Shown piece by piece: positions 18,920-27,014 of a stretch of 64,000 bases of DNA. The DNA is from Balneolaceae bacterium. GTDB taxonomy: Bacteria > Bacteroidota > Rhodothermia > Balneolales > Balneolaceae. The DNA lies in assembly GCA_007134695.1 (NCBI GenBank), contig SLKI01000008.1, positions 248,001 to 312,000 on the forward strand. Direction: 5' to 3'. The notes under the pieces are model-generated. The model saw only the letters and a list, made by a program, of their open reading frames with translations, searched no databases and was not told the origin of the DNA. Each line of letters starts with the position of its first letter. Position 1 is the first letter of the stretch. A program made the translations under genes and the position numbers.

Positions 18920-19990
18920 CTACAAGATACGTCCTTCTCCTGCGATATTCACTTCCGGAACCAGTTCGATTCCAAACATCTCCTGCACCGACTGCCGGAT
19001 CTTTTCCGCCAGCCGGAGAACTTCAAGGCCTGTTGCATCACCATGATTCACAATCACCAGGGCCTGATTTTCAAAGACCCCGACATTACCGATCCGTTTA
19101 CCCTTCCAGCCGGACATTTCTATAAGCCAACCGGCGGGTACTTTCACATACTCCTCACCGACAGGATAGCAGGGAGCGTTCGGCCAATTTTGCTGCAGCT
19201 CTTTGAGTTCCCTCCGATTGATGATCGGATTTTTAAAAAAGCTCCCGGCATTTCCGAGACTCTTCGGATCAGGAAGTTTGCTGCTACGAATCTCGATCAC
19301 TCCTTCGTAGATATCGGAAATCCCGGGCTCTTCGATTCCATGCCTCTCCAGCCAACTCTTCAGCGAAGGGTAGTTATTGCGAATCTTGTGGGGAGGTTTA
19401 TCGAGCATGAGAGAAACTGAAGTGATGATATATCGACCCGGATTTTCACTCTTAAAAAAACTGTCTCGATATCCGAACCGGCACTCTTCCTTGTCAAACT
19501 TCACTACCTCTCCCGTCTCGGTATCAAATGCCTCGAGGCACTCAAAATGGTCCTTAAGTTCGACCCCATAGGCTCCGATATTCTGAATCGGTGCAGCACC
19601 CACACAACCAGGTATCAAGGCCAGATTTTCCAGTCCGCCCCATCGGTTATTCACGCACCATTCGACCAACTGGTGCCAGTCGTGTCCGGCACCGGCCCGG
19701 ATACTAACCTGGCTCTCCTCTTCCCTGACCAATGTGCGGTGTTCAATCTCAATCTTGACCACCAGCTCCTTGACACGGCCGACGAACAACACATTACTTC
19801 CACCTCCTAAAATCCAGTGACCGTTGTCAAAATATCCTCCTTCATACAAACCCTTAATCTGAGACAGAGAGCTGACAATGACAAACTGTTCTGCAACAGC
19901 CGACACGTTCAATGTATTGAATGGCTTCAGGTCTACATCGTACTGAATATCAAAGTCTGTTCGAGATCTATTTTTTCCCGTGTAGTTCAA
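18920..19990 (-). CDS. murB: UDP-N-acetylenolpyruvoylglucosamine reductase
   Basis: MurB reduces the enolpyruvyl ether with NADPH and FAD to give UDP-MurNAc, the second committed step of peptidoglycan synthesis. The 356-residue protein is a type I (E. coli-like) enzyme. It has the FAD-binding LGGGSNVLF (61-69), the substrate region FGYRDSFFK with Arg175, and catalytic Ser250 in GNAGSFFKNP. A glutamate near the C-terminus (VPEVNIAGEG) completes the active site. Its start overlaps the stop of the CorC-like gene by 4 bp (ATGA). Confidence 0.97.
   Translation of the reverse strand: MNYTGKNRSRTDFDIQYDVDLKPFNTLNVSAVAEQFVIVSSLSQIKGLYEGGYFDNGHWILGGGSNVLFVGRVKELVVKIEIEHRTLVREEESQVSIRAGAGHDWHQLVEWCVNNRWGGLENLALIPGCVGAAPIQNIGAYGVELKDHFECLEAFDTETGEVVKFDKEECRFGYRDSFFKSENPGRYIITSVSLMLDKPPHKIRNNYPSLKSWLERHGIEEPGISDIYEGVIEIRSSKLPDPKSLGNAGSFFKNPIINRRELKELQQNWPNAPCYPVGEEYVKVPAGWLIEMSGWKGKRIGNVGVFENQALVIVNHGDATGLEVLRLAEKIRQSVQEMFGIELVPEVNIAGEGRIL
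18923..18930 (-). promoter_or_regulatory. Possible -7 element of the M48 protease gene (GTATCTTG)
   Basis: The minus-strand octamer GTATCTTG overlaps the 3' end of murB and lies about 70 bp upstream of the M48 start. The same octamer occurs upstream of the bS22-like gene (26051) and the UvrD-like gene (62391). No clear -33 box was found. Confidence 0.35.
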
Positions 19991-21330
19991 ACCCTGTCGA
20001 GGTCTTTGGATTTTTTAGCGGGCGGCAAAAGTTTGACTCTTAACTTTCTTACCCGGTTGTTACGAACAGAATGTACAGTTAGTTCCAGCCCTTTATAAAC
20101 CATTCTTTCACCTACATTCGGAATTCGCTCGGTCAGATGGTAGACCAGTCCACCGAGAGTTTCAAAATCATCCTCCGGAGTTGTAATGTCACGATCGAGG
20201 ATCACTTCCATATCATCGAGATCGATTTTGGCGTCGAAAATGTAAACGCCGCTCTTGAATTGAGTATAGAGCTGCTCTTCACTGTCGTCATACTCATCTC
20301 CAAGTTCACCCACGATCTCTTCCAGGATGTCGTCCAATGTAATCAGACCTTCGGTTCCACCATACTCATCAACCACAATGGCCAGGTGAGTCTTCTCTTG
20401 CTGAAAGTCTCTCAACAGGTCGTCAAGTTTTTTCGTAGACGGGATAAAGAGAGCTTTGCGTGCGATACTTTTCCAGTTGATCGTCATGTGGACCAGGTCC
20501 GAATTGATATAGGGCAATACATCCTTGGCGTAGACTACACCCAGAATCGTATCCAGATCGTTTTCGAAAAGCGGCATTCTTGAGTATCCCTTCTGCTGAA
20601 TCTGCTCCACAACCTCCTTCAGGTTGTCTTCTACAGACACGGCTACAATATTGACCCGGGAGGTCATAATCTCTCGTACAGTTGTGTGGCCGAACTCGAT
20701 CACATTCTCAATAATTTCCCGCTCATCTCCATGTATCGACCCCGACTTTTCACTCACTTCGGCCATCGTTTTCAGATCTTCTGTGGTCATCCTGCTCGAT
20801 GGTTTTGGTAGCCGCCTCTCCAGAGAGAGTGTTCCATCGGCAATCAGTTTAGAGACGGGTTGCAGCAACAGGAAATGAAAATAGATGAAACCTGAGAACC
20901 TCCGCGACATTTTGATCGGATTGTTGATCGAAATAACCTTCGGAGTGATCTCGCTCAGAATCAAAATCATAAACGTCAGAACGATGATTTCGATCATGAA
21001 TACAACAAATTCCGGCCAGCCGTACAGAGCAACTATCTGGCCGGTAAGAATTGCCGCTGTTACCGACGTGATCACATTGGCAAAGGTATTTCCGATAAGT
21101 ATGGTCGCCAGGAGTCTTCGCGGCTTCTCCAGCATTTTGATGATCCGGGAGTCCCTGCCGCCGGGCTTCTGATCCCGGTCGAGCTTGTCCATCTGATTAA
21201 CCATCGAGAAGAATGCAACTTCAGATCCCGAAAACAGTGCGCTCAGAATCAAGCCAAGCAGAATGACGATCAGATAGACCGAAACAGTAGCAGGGTCCAA
21301 AGAACCGTAAATGCTCGAAATATCTGCCAT
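19987..21330 (-). CDS. CNNM/CorC-family (HlyC/GldE-like) membrane protein with CBS domains
   Basis: The protein has an N-terminal DUF21/CNNM membrane domain of three to four helices containing LFSGSEVAFFS. A cytoplasmic CBS pair follows, with IMTSRVNIVAVSVEDN marking the first domain, and then a C-terminal CorC_HlyC FAD-like fold. Family members export magnesium or cobalt; in gliding Bacteroidota the homologue is GldE. I chose the ATG at 21330 rather than a TTG at 21393, because the extra residues would be hydrophilic and unlike the family. It follows ssb, an order I recall for ssb-gldE in Flavobacterium, and overlaps murB by 4 bp. Confidence 0.88.
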   Translation of the reverse strand: MADISSIYGSLDPATVSVYLIVILLGLILSALFSGSEVAFFSMVNQMDKLDRDQKPGGRDSRIIKMLEKPRRLLATILIGNTFANVITSVTAAILTGQIVALYGWPEFVVFMIEIIVLTFMILILSEITPKVISINNPIKMSRRFSGFIYFHFLLLQPVSKLIADGTLSLERRLPKPSSRMTTEDLKTMAEVSEKSGSIHGDEREIIENVIEFGHTTVREIMTSRVNIVAVSVEDNLKEVVEQIQQKGYSRMPLFENDLDTILGVVYAKDVLPYINSDLVHMTINWKSIARKALFIPSTKKLDDLLRDFQQEKTHLAIVVDEYGGTEGLITLDDILEEIVGELGDEYDDSEEQLYTQFKSGVYIFDAKIDLDDMEVILDRDITTPEDDFETLGGLVYHLTERIPNVGERMVYKGLELTVHSVRNNRVRKLRVKLLPPAKKSKDLDRV

Positions 21331-21542
21331 TTCAGCTCCAGTCCGAAGCAAAGTAGCCAGGCTATGGTCCGGAGGTTCCTCTATAAGTTCCAATGACGGT
21401 TCATTAATTAGAAAAACAGCCTTCTTTTATGCAGAGTGCACCAATATCTCGAATGTCGAGCGTTTAAATGAACTGAAAAACTACAAAATTCCGGGATCAT
21501 TTTCTTGGAAACAGCACTGCAAAGCGGGATCTGCCCAACTCC

Positions 21543-21983
21543 CTAAAAGGGCAGGTCATCGTCCATATCGTCGAAGGAGTCGTCCAGTTCAACACCTCCC
21601 GATGAGGACGCCGAGTTATCAGAGGTGCGCTCCATTCCACCTCCGCCGCCGCCACGGGAATCGAGCATTGTCAGTGTGAGCGCCTTGATTTCTGTCGTAT
21701 AGCGTTTTTGACCCTCCTTGTCTTCCCATTCACGAGTCTGGATCGGGCCTTCGATATAGACCTGGGATCCCTTTTTCAGGTATTCCTGACAAATTTCAGC
21801 CGTTCTGCCCCACGCAACTACCCGATGCCATTCTGTACGCTCCTGAAGTTCTCCATTTCTGTCTTTGAAACGTTCATTCGTTGCAACATTCAGTGTGGCG
21901 ACAGCCGTATTGGACTGTGTATATCGCACTTCCGGATCCTGTCCCAGTCTCCCGATGATCATGGCTTTATTGAGTGAACTCAT
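21543..21983 (-). CDS. ssb: Single-stranded DNA-binding protein
   Basis: SSB coats single-stranded DNA in replication, recombination and repair and recruits partners through its acidic tip. The 146-residue protein has an OB-fold (1-108) with [19 protein letters not shown] at the start and [22 protein letters not shown] in the middle. A glycine/serine linker and the conserved tip DDMDDDLPF follow. An AAGGAAGG stretch before the ATG may serve as ribosome binding site. The 205 bp upstream gap contains a 7 bp inverted repeat (CGGTCCG/CGGACCG, 22063-22102) with no T-run beside it. Confidence 0.97.
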   Translation of the reverse strand: MSSLNKAMIIGRLGQDPEVRYTQSNTAVATLNVATNERFKDRNGELQERTEWHRVVAWGRTAEICQEYLKKGSQVYIEGPIQTREWEDKEGQKRYTTEIKALTLTMLDSRGGGGGGMERTSDNSASSSGGVELDDSFDDMDDDLPF

Positions 21984-22188
21984 AATATCAACCTTCCTTT
22001 TTTAAATATTAGTTGGAAATAGCTGTTTGCCGGTTAATCACAAAAAGCCTGCATGCACCCGCCGGTCCGAAATGAAAGCTCCGGAATCGGATAGCCGGAC
22101 CGCCGGGTAGCAGCTGCAACCTCTTCATGATAAAGATTTCTACACACTATATGAACTTTCCGACAGCTGATCCTTACAGATTAATTTT

Positions 22189-22938
22189 TTATCTCAACGC
22201 TTCTTCAAGTTCAAGTGATGCGTCACTTCCTTCATCACGGTATTTTACGATCAGCGGACAGGATACCGACAGGTTTTGTCGTCTGCCCCATACACTGCTG
22301 ACCGGCCGGGTCCCCGGAACCACGACTGCCCTTTCCGGAATGGCTGCACCCTTGCCCAGTACTTTCTTCTGAACACAATCGTAAACGGGAGTTGACCGGG
22401 TCAGAATAACCCCGGGAGCGATCACCGCGCCCTTCTTGACAAGGATACCCTCCACAATCACCGCACCCGCACCAATAAAACAGTCATCCTCGATAACCAC
22501 CGGACGCAAGCCGACCGGTTCCAGAACTCCGCCAAGCTGAACACCGGCTGACAGATGCACATTCTTTCCAACCTGAGCACACGACCCGACCAGTGCATGG
22601 CTGTCGACCATCGAACCCCGGTCCACATAGGCTCCGGTATTTATGTAGGCCGGAGGCATAATAATCACACCTGGAGCAACATACGCTCCACGCCGTACCG
22701 AGCTGCCTCCGGGCACCATTCGAACCTGGTCTCCGGGCTGGAACGTTCTTGGAGGCAGATTCTCTTTGTCTACAAAACCATCGTAAATTCCGTCATAACG
22801 AACATTCTCACCCGCTTTAAACGCATCCAGTATCGACTGCTTGACATCACTGTCGGCTTCCCAGTCTTCTCCTGCCGGGCGGGCAGCTCGAATTTCTCCA
22901 CGCTCCAGCTTATCCAGTATTTCATTCCAATCCATCAT
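22189..22938 (-). CDS. dapD: 2,3,4,5-tetrahydropyridine-2,6-dicarboxylate N-succinyltransferase
   Basis: DapD succinylates tetrahydrodipicolinate with succinyl-CoA in the diaminopimelate/lysine pathway. The 249-residue protein has the helical N-terminal domain and a left-handed beta-helix of hexapeptide repeats (from about 95), with VDSHALVGSCAQVGKNVHLSAGVQLGG-type rungs and the substrate loop EDDCFIGAGAVIVEG. It is the last gene of the lysC-dapB-dapA-dapD unit; its ATG overlaps the dapA stop by 4 bp. The presence of DapD shows that the succinylase branch is used. Confidence 0.96.
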   Translation of the reverse strand: MMDWNEILDKLERGEIRAARPAGEDWEADSDVKQSILDAFKAGENVRYDGIYDGFVDKENLPPRTFQPGDQVRMVPGGSSVRRGAYVAPGVIIMPPAYINTGAYVDRGSMVDSHALVGSCAQVGKNVHLSAGVQLGGVLEPVGLRPVVIEDDCFIGAGAVIVEGILVKKGAVIAPGVILTRSTPVYDCVQKKVLGKGAAIPERAVVVPGTRPVSSVWGRRQNLSVSCPLIVKYRDEGSDASLELEEALR

Positions 22939-23828
22939 TCACCCTGGTTTTCAAGATTTTCAAACCATTCTTCAATTTTACGGTCGGCTTCTGCCAGATC
23001 CTTCCGGCTGAACGATTCTTCCTGTGTCAACGGAAGTCTTACCGCAGCGTGATCAATCCATCCTTTCTCAGCAAGCAATGCTTTTGCCGGAATTGGGTTG
23101 GGGGCGCTGAAGAGCAGTTCTACAGCTCTCGCCCACGGCTCATCATTTTCACTGATCTTTCCCTGTTGACACCCCTCTTCGTAGCGGCCGACCGCCTCGG
23201 GCCAAACATTTGAAGCTACGGATACCAGACCCTGACAGCCTGCACGGGCAAACTGAGGCATCATTTTGTCGTCTCCGCTATAAATATAAAGATCGGGAGA
23301 AGCTCCTCGAAAAGCCACATACTCCTCCAGGTTGCCGCTTGATTCTTTCAGCGCCCACAACCTGGAATGACCTTCCAGGCTCTGGACTACCTCAGGAGGA
23401 ATTTTGACACCCGAACGGCTTGGAATATTATAAATCATACAGGGACGTTCCGAGGCATCGAGCAGCTCCCTGAACCACAACTTCATTCCTTCCGGGCCGG
23501 GTTTTGCGTACAGTGGAGCAACAAGAAGGAATGCGTCGACTTTGCCGCCGGCCCATTCGATCCACCGTTTCTGTTCTTCCAGATTGAAGCCACCAACCCC
23601 GGCCATCACCGGCACATTCGGCCCAAACCGGTTTGCAGCTTCAATCACCGACTTCTTCTCTTCCAGCCCCAGGGCAAGACCCTCTCCGGTACTGCCAAGC
23701 AGAAGCACTCCATTGCCGGCCTCCTGCTGCCTGGCAATCAGCGAAAGCAGGCCATCTGTGTCTACTTTTCCGCTCTGATCCATTGGAGTGACCAGTGCGG
23801 TCCAGATTCTTGTATCACTCGTTTTCAT
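22935..23828 (-). CDS. dapA: 4-hydroxy-tetrahydrodipicolinate synthase
   Basis: DapA condenses pyruvate with aspartate semialdehyde. The 297-residue TIM-barrel keeps the catalytic residues at E. coli numbering: Tyr133 in MIYNIPSRSG and the Schiff-base Lys161 in WALKESSGN, plus GSTGEG (45-50). It lies 75 bp downstream of dapB and overlaps dapD by 4 bp. In the dapB-dapA gap a 6 bp inverted repeat (GTGAAC/GTTCAC, 23865-23892) is present, too weak to call a terminator. Confidence 0.97.
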   Translation of the reverse strand: MKTSDTRIWTALVTPMDQSGKVDTDGLLSLIARQQEAGNGVLLLGSTGEGLALGLEEKKSVIEAANRFGPNVPVMAGVGGFNLEEQKRWIEWAGGKVDAFLLVAPLYAKPGPEGMKLWFRELLDASERPCMIYNIPSRSGVKIPPEVVQSLEGHSRLWALKESSGNLEEYVAFRGASPDLYIYSGDDKMMPQFARAGCQGLVSVASNVWPEAVGRYEEGCQQGKISENDEPWARAVELLFSAPNPIPAKALLAEKGWIDHAAVRLPLTQEESFSRKDLAEADRKIEEWFENLENQGE

Positions 23829-23903
23829 GTCTCATCCTCTGTCTTTTTTACTGTTCCATAGCGTGTGAACTAAATTGATTGTAACTGTTCACCTCTGCAT
23901 CAA

Positions 23904-24593
23904 TCATTCGTGCGGATCCATCAACTCCCGGTCGACCAGAGACTCAAAAGAGTAAACCCCCGACATCAGATTCGGGGTTTCTATCAGATATCGCGCAGCC
24001 CAGAGCGCCCCGCGCGCAAAAACGGCCCGGTCGTGGGCCTCATGTTTTAATGTGATCGTCTCAAAACGGGTCTTCACTTGCAAAGTATGAATCCCCTTTA
24101 CATCCCCTTCTCTTTTTGAAGAGATCTGAACGTCCGGAAGACCCAGCCATTCCTCCCATTTTATTGCCGTACCACTCGGTTTATCCTTTTTATCCTTGTG
24201 GTGCACTTCATGGATCAGAAACGTCGGGTCATCCAGTATGGAGCTCCCTTTGCCAATCAGCTGCAGACAGCGCCGCACCAGGCTCATACCCAGGCTGAAA
24301 TTGGATGCCAGGACCCATCTCGATCCGCTAACCTTGACCCGCTCGGGCAGATCAGCCGGCCAGGCAAATCCTGTTGTTCCCCAGACTGATGGGATTCCGG
24401 CTTTAAGCAGTGGGGCGATCAATTCTTCGGCAGCATCACCGGGTACAAATATGATCGCCGCATCCAGTCCCATTAATGATTTCACGGTAGGTTTGTCGGT
24501 AGATGTAAATTCCTTTACCACTTCATCGGTACGGGTGAGTCTGGATACATGACTGCCGGTTTTCCCGGCACCAATCAGTGCAATTTTTTTCAT
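23904..24593 (-). CDS. dapB: 4-hydroxy-tetrahydrodipicolinate reductase
   Basis: DapB reduces the DapA product with NAD(P)H. The 229-residue enzyme is somewhat shorter than the E. coli protein (273). It has the dinucleotide-binding start KKIALIGAGKTGSH, SNFSLGMSL (97-105) and the active-site motif HHKDKKDKPSGTA, in which His131 and Lys135 match E. coli His159 and Lys163. The shortening is in the loops between the Rossmann strands. Its start overlaps the lysC stop by 4 bp, showing coupling within the lysine operon. Confidence 0.95.
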   Translation of the reverse strand: MKKIALIGAGKTGSHVSRLTRTDEVVKEFTSTDKPTVKSLMGLDAAIIFVPGDAAEELIAPLLKAGIPSVWGTTGFAWPADLPERVKVSGSRWVLASNFSLGMSLVRRCLQLIGKGSSILDDPTFLIHEVHHKDKKDKPSGTAIKWEEWLGLPDVQISSKREGDVKGIHTLQVKTRFETITLKHEAHDRAVFARGALWAARYLIETPNLMSGVYSFESLVDRELMDPHE

Positions 24594-25960
24594 GACAAGG
24601 CGCGATCTTTGTGATGAATAAAATATTCGTGCAATTTGTTGACCACCTCCGTAGCCTGATCATCTTCTACAAGAAAACAGAGATTATGGGAGCTGGCTCC
24701 GTGGCAGACCAGCCTCACATTGGTTTGATCCAGAAGTTTGAAAAGAGGCCCGCTCACTCCCGGCGTTTCCTCCAGCCGGTTCCCGACAAGGGCGATCAGT
24801 GCCAGGTTCCGTTCGACCTCAACCTCGGCAATCGATTCCAGTTCCTTCAAAATTGTCGGCGAGAGTCGCTGACGGATACCCTGATGATCTGTATCAAGTG
24901 TGAGCGAAACATTCACCTCACTGGTTGTAACCAGATCGACGCTGATTTTGTGGTTTGCAAGAATCTGAAACAACCTGGACAGAAAACCGTGTCGGTGAAG
25001 CATATCCAGGCTGTGTACATTCAGAAGAGTCTGACCCCGCCTGAGTGAAACAGCCCGGATCACCGGACGTTCGGAGGGGTTTTTTACAATCCAGGTTCCC
25101 GGCCGGCCGGGCTCGCGGCTCGACCCGACATAGACCCGGATGTTTTTACGTATTGCCGGTTTCAATGTGGCCGGATGGAGTACTTTTGCCCCGAATACAG
25201 ACAACTCAGCCGCTTCACTGAATGAAATTTCTGTAATCGGTTCCGCTACGGGAACAACCCGGGGGTCGGCTGTATAGACCGCATCGACGTCGGTCCAGAT
25301 CTCAAGTACATCCGCATCGACCGCTTCGGCATAGAGCGCCGCCGAAAAGTCGCTCCCTCCCCTGCCCAGTGTCGTTGTCATGCCATCCGCATCAGACCCG
25401 ATAAATCCCTGGGCAACAAATATTTTTCTTTTCAGTTCGGGTAAAAGGCCTTCGCCTGCCCGCTGCCGTATCTGGTCGATGAGAGGCTCCGCATCTCCAT
25501 ATGTACTGTCTGTCTTGATAAACCGGCGAGAGTCAAGCAGTTCTACATTCAACCCCTCCTCAAGCAATAAACCATAAAAGAGGGTTGAGGAGAGTCTTTC
25601 ACCAAATGATAGCAGTTCGTCCCGGCTGCGCAGGTCATACTGTTCCAGGCTTTCGATCGTCGACTTCAGCTCTTTCAGCAGATTTTTTAAGCGCTCCTCG
25701 ACAGCCGAAGGATTTCGCAGGCCGGACAAAATTTCCAGATGTCGTTCTTTAATCTCTTCATAAAGTCTGAGCCTGACCGACTTCTCCCCGGCCTCTGCAA
25801 TCGATGTCAAAAGATTGGTTGTACCGGCAGTTGCACTCAGTACGATCAGGCGCTTGTCGGGGTCCGAACGGATAATTGAGCAGCAGAAATGCATCGCCTC
25901 CAGATCGGCGAGGCTGGTACCGCCAAATTTTGCCACTTTGATCATATCAGGCATATTCAA
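24590..25960 (-). CDS. lysC: Monofunctional aspartate kinase
   Basis: LysC phosphorylates aspartate, the entry to lysine, methionine and threonine synthesis. The 456 residues comprise the amino-acid kinase domain (KFGGTSL, 11-17; GRGGSDFSAALYAEAV around 215-230) and two C-terminal ACT domains, the usual site of lysine feedback inhibition, recognisable by LLNVHSLDML and TSEVNVSLTL. It opens the lysC-dapB-dapA-dapD operon. A TATCTTTC element lies 43 bp upstream; no lysine riboswitch-like structure was seen in the short leader. Confidence 0.95.
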   Translation of the reverse strand: MNMPDMIKVAKFGGTSLADLEAMHFCCSIIRSDPDKRLIVLSATAGTTNLLTSIAEAGEKSVRLRLYEEIKERHLEILSGLRNPSAVEERLKNLLKELKSTIESLEQYDLRSRDELLSFGERLSSTLFYGLLLEEGLNVELLDSRRFIKTDSTYGDAEPLIDQIRQRAGEGLLPELKRKIFVAQGFIGSDADGMTTTLGRGGSDFSAALYAEAVDADVLEIWTDVDAVYTADPRVVPVAEPITEISFSEAAELSVFGAKVLHPATLKPAIRKNIRVYVGSSREPGRPGTWIVKNPSERPVIRAVSLRRGQTLLNVHSLDMLHRHGFLSRLFQILANHKISVDLVTTSEVNVSLTLDTDHQGIRQRLSPTILKELESIAEVEVERNLALIALVGNRLEETPGVSGPLFKLLDQTNVRLVCHGASSHNLCFLVEDDQATEVVNKLHEYFIHHKDRALS

Positions 25961-26002
25961 AATCGATTCAAACCAAAATAGGGAGACGCGATTACAGAAT
26001 CG

Positions 26003-26010
26003 GAAAGATA
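26003..26010 (-). promoter_or_regulatory. Possible -7 element of lysC (TATCTTTC)
   Basis: The minus-strand octamer TATCTTTC differs from the Bacteroidota consensus TAnnTTTG only at the last base, and lies 43 bp upstream of the lysC start in the divergent gap. Confidence 0.35.
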
Positions 26011-26050
26011 CGAAATTGTAGTTCGGATATGTATGAAATCCAACAAATTT

Positions 26051-26058
26051 GTATCTTG
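26051..26058 (+). promoter_or_regulatory. Possible -7 element of the bS22-like gene (GTATCTTG)
   Basis: GTATCTTG, preceded by TTT, lies 46 bp upstream of the small ribosomal protein start. The 11-mer TTTGTATCTTG is repeated exactly upstream of the UvrD-like gene. A GGAGG Shine-Dalgarno (26093-26097) with 7 bp spacing follows it. Confidence 0.4.
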
Positions 26059-26104
26059 TATAGCTGTAGCAGAATCAGAAAAGTGAAACGACGGAGGATC
26101 CCCT

Positions 26105-26197
26105 ATGCCAAGCGGAAAGAAAAGAAAGCGTTCAAAGATCGCCAAACACAAGAGAAAGAAGCGGCTGAGAAAAAACCGGCACAAAAAGAAAAAGTAA
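26105..26197 (+). CDS. AURKAIP1/COX24-domain (bS22/mS38-like) ribosomal small-subunit protein
   Basis: This 30-residue gene is strongly basic: MPSGKKRKRSKIAKHKRKKR followed by a second Arg/Lys/His block. The pattern matches the tiny Bacteroidota proteins with an AURKAIP1/COX24 domain, related to mitochondrial mS38 and mycobacterial bS22, which sit near the decoding region of the small subunit. A clean GGAGG with 7 bp spacing precedes the ATG, unusual for this window, and a promoter-like GTATCTTG lies just upstream. The stop is TAA at 26195-26197, and the gene converges on the next gene with an 18 bp gap. Confidence 0.85.
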   Translation: MPSGKKRKRSKIAKHKRKKRLRKNRHKKKK

Positions 26198-26215
26198 ACC
26201 GATGGCCGGGAGCCG

Positions 26216-26872
26216 TCAGGCTGCCGGCACTTCCACCACTCCATCTACCAGCCGAACAACCCGATTGATCTTGTACAACAAGTGGTGCACTTTGCGCTCC
26301 ACATATTTATGCACATTGTTGAGGCTGTTCAGGTCGGCGAGTGAATACTGGAAGTATGAGATCAGGTTGATCGCCGTCAGGTATTTGCCATTTTCATCCC
26401 CTTCGATCTCGATATGCCAGCGGGTGATAATGTCGTCTGACTGAAGGAGTTCATTGACCTTCCTGCTTGCTTCTTCCATCCAGCGGGACGCTACATTGAC
26501 GCGATAATCCCCCTGGCCGTTGCTGGCCGCCTGACTCGGCTGACACTTCTCCACATCAAAATACCAGACCACCTCAATGTCGATGACAGGTTCAACACTC
26601 GCTTCTATCAGGTGAGGAGATCTGAGCATCGGATGTTTTTCGGTTCCATCGAGCTGCCTGGCGATATTGGTCTCTCTGAAGCGGTCCCAGTCAAAATTGA
26701 TCGAAACGGTCTTCAGATATCGGGTCGAATCGGAGAGGTCGATCCATATCTCAAGTCCGGTTGCGTTGATGCGGGTCTCTTCCCATGTCCTGAATTTGCT
26801 TACCTGTATATTGCTTCTGTTCAGAGAGGCATTGATCTTGTTCACTACGGAGTGAAAAATCGGGTATTGCAT
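26216..26872 (-). CDS. Conserved-looking protein of unknown function
   Basis: The 218-residue product is soluble, with no signal peptide or membrane segment, and has an alternating alpha/beta pattern with many tryptophan and aromatic residues (for example GLEIWIDLSDSTRYLKTVSINFD). The C-terminal third is helical (SLNNVHKYVERKVHHLLY). I do not recognise a family. It is transcribed divergently from the RqcH-like gene and converges on the bS22-like gene. The 142 bp upstream gap contains a perfect 12 bp inverted repeat. Confidence 0.65.
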   Translation of the reverse strand: MQYPIFHSVVNKINASLNRSNIQVSKFRTWEETRINATGLEIWIDLSDSTRYLKTVSINFDWDRFRETNIARQLDGTEKHPMLRSPHLIEASVEPVIDIEVVWYFDVEKCQPSQAASNGQGDYRVNVASRWMEEASRKVNELLQSDDIITRWHIEIEGDENGKYLTAINLISYFQYSLADLNSLNNVHKYVERKVHHLLYKINRVVRLVDGVVEVPAA

Positions 26873-26907
26873 AAATTGTAAATTAGACGTTGCAGTTAGC
26901 CCCGGGA

Positions 26908-26979
26908 GCCTTTGAAAAAACGGGATTCCTGCAAACTTGTGACTCTCTGAAATGTTAGGCTGCCTGCTTTTTCAAAGGC
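26908..26979. repeat. 12 bp inverted repeat in a divergent promoter region
   Basis: GCCTTTGAAAAA (26908-26919) is matched exactly by its reverse complement TTTTTCAAAGGC (26968-26979), with 48 bp between the arms. It lies between the unknown minus-strand gene and the RqcH-like plus-strand gene. It could be an operator pair or a leader hairpin; no T-run follows on either side. Confidence 0.6.
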
Positions 26980-27014
26980 GGTCCCTTGAATTGTTGCCTG
27001 ACTCATTCTGGCTC

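Noticed and set aside
22063-22102. Terminator or leader hairpin between dapD and ssb
   Set aside because: The 7 bp inverted repeat has a 26 nt loop and no adjacent T-run; kept only as a note in the ssb entry.
25961-26104. Lysine riboswitch upstream of lysC
   Set aside because: The leader is too short (about 43 bp to the -7-like element) and shows no conserved aptamer elements.
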